From the NCBI GenBank assembly GCA_902774185.1, contig CACYHE010000022.1:1-48269 (forward strand): a stretch of DNA of 48,269 bases, read 5' to 3'. Below are positions 48,026-48,269 of this stretch, piece by piece; positions within the stretch are counted from its first letter, which is position 1; each line of letters begins with the position of its first letter. The position numbers and the translations under genes are program-made. Source of the stretch: an uncultured Bacteroidales bacterium. Its GTDB lineage: Bacteria; Bacteroidota; Bacteroidia; Bacteroidales; Paludibacteraceae. Below the pieces are notes generated by a model that was given only the letters and a program-made list of their open reading frames with translations, was not told the origin of the DNA and did no database searches.

Positions 48026-48269
48026 TTACTTCATCATATCGGTTACGTAAGGCAGCAATGCCAGGTGGCGTGCTTTCTTAACGGCCTGAGCAACTTTGCG
48101 TTGGAACTTCAACGAAGTACCGGTAATACGACGCGGCAGGATCTTACCTTGCTCGTTCAGGAACTTCTTGAGGAACTCAGGATCTTTGTAATCGATGTAC
48201 TTGATACCGCTCTTTTTGAAACGGCAGTACTTTTTCTTCTTCTGATCCGAACCTTGCGGAGTCAGATAG
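48026..48269 (-). CDS. rpsR: 30S ribosomal protein S18, 5' truncated by window edge
   Basis: The last 80 codons are present: [39 protein letters not shown], then [19 protein letters not shown] and [15 protein letters not shown], the bS18 sequence typical of Bacteroidota. The stop is at 48026-48028; the first residues lie beyond the window. rpsF is expected upstream. Confidence 0.96.
   Translation of the reverse strand, partial: YLTPQGSDQKKKKYCRFKKSGIKYIDYKDPEFLKKFLNEQGKILPRRITGTSLKFQRKVAQAVKKARHLALLPYVTDMMK

Overview
The window is a chromosomal segment of a Bacteroidales (Bacteroidota) bacterium. Evidence: nearly every promoter I can see is the Bacteroidota type (TTTG, about 19-20 nt, TAnnTTTG); Shine-Dalgarno sequences are essentially absent; and several gene neighbourhoods are typical of the group (rpsR-rplI with a type B L31 gene, porG-uppS-bamA-ompH-ompH, ExbB/unknown membrane protein/ExbD/ExbD, DUF5063 plus DEDDy exonuclease, dnaN plus DUF4954). 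The porG homologue and a shared C-terminal motif on four secreted proteins suggest a type IX secretion system. I cannot place it to genus.

Layout. 1-3067: two secreted carbohydrate-binding-like modular proteins. 3196-5992 (minus): DUF5063 protein, DEDDy exonuclease and alkaline phosphatase, diverging from 6105-8954 (coiled-coil periplasmic protein, upp, vanZ-like, dprA). 9052-12712: small membrane protein, topoisomerase subunit A (parC-like) and maf. 13154-17401: a 1340-residue surface protein and a short peptide gene. 17529-21971: nucleoside-phosphorylase-like protein, RlmI-type methyltransferase, DEDDh exonuclease, CotH-family protein. 22056-23688: tRNA-Cys and sufB, convergent with murI (minus). 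24722-39008: one long co-directional block from dnaN through DUF4954, rnz, radA, porG, uppS, bamA, two ompH/skp, a small ORF, an MFS transporter, murF and a coiled-coil membrane protein; it links replication, RNA maturation, outer-membrane biogenesis and wall synthesis. 39150-42768: tRNA-Ser(TGA), THUMP methyltransferase, queA, tatD, tRNA-Ser(GGA). 42821-45311: an ExbB/ExbD proton-channel operon whose second exbD is frameshifted. 45383-48269 (minus): RluA-family pseudouridine synthase, PnuC-like transporter, rpmE2, rplI, rpsR (cut by the window edge).

The most striking feature is a dense system of short-period tandem repeats (units mostly 7, 8, 9 or 10 bp) at more than 30 places. They fill gaps between co-directional genes, often right up to the start codon. 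They also sit inside otherwise conserved housekeeping genes (maf, rlmI, queA, murI, radA, sufB, tatD, a THUMP methyltransferase, an RluA-type synthase, dprA) as short extra peptide loops. The same words recur in unrelated genes, several genes take start codons or C-termini from the repeats, and three intergenic copies have head-to-head arms (GTTTGA array facing TCAAAC array) that could fold as long hairpins. This resembles the heptanucleotide STRR repeats known in cyanobacteria, but I know of no described equivalent that inserts in frame into so many core genes.

Other points: a tRNA-Cys with an apparent A19-U56 replacement of the usual G19-C56 pair, a tRNA fragment repeated beside tRNA-Ser(TGA), and sufB without adjacent sufC/sufD.
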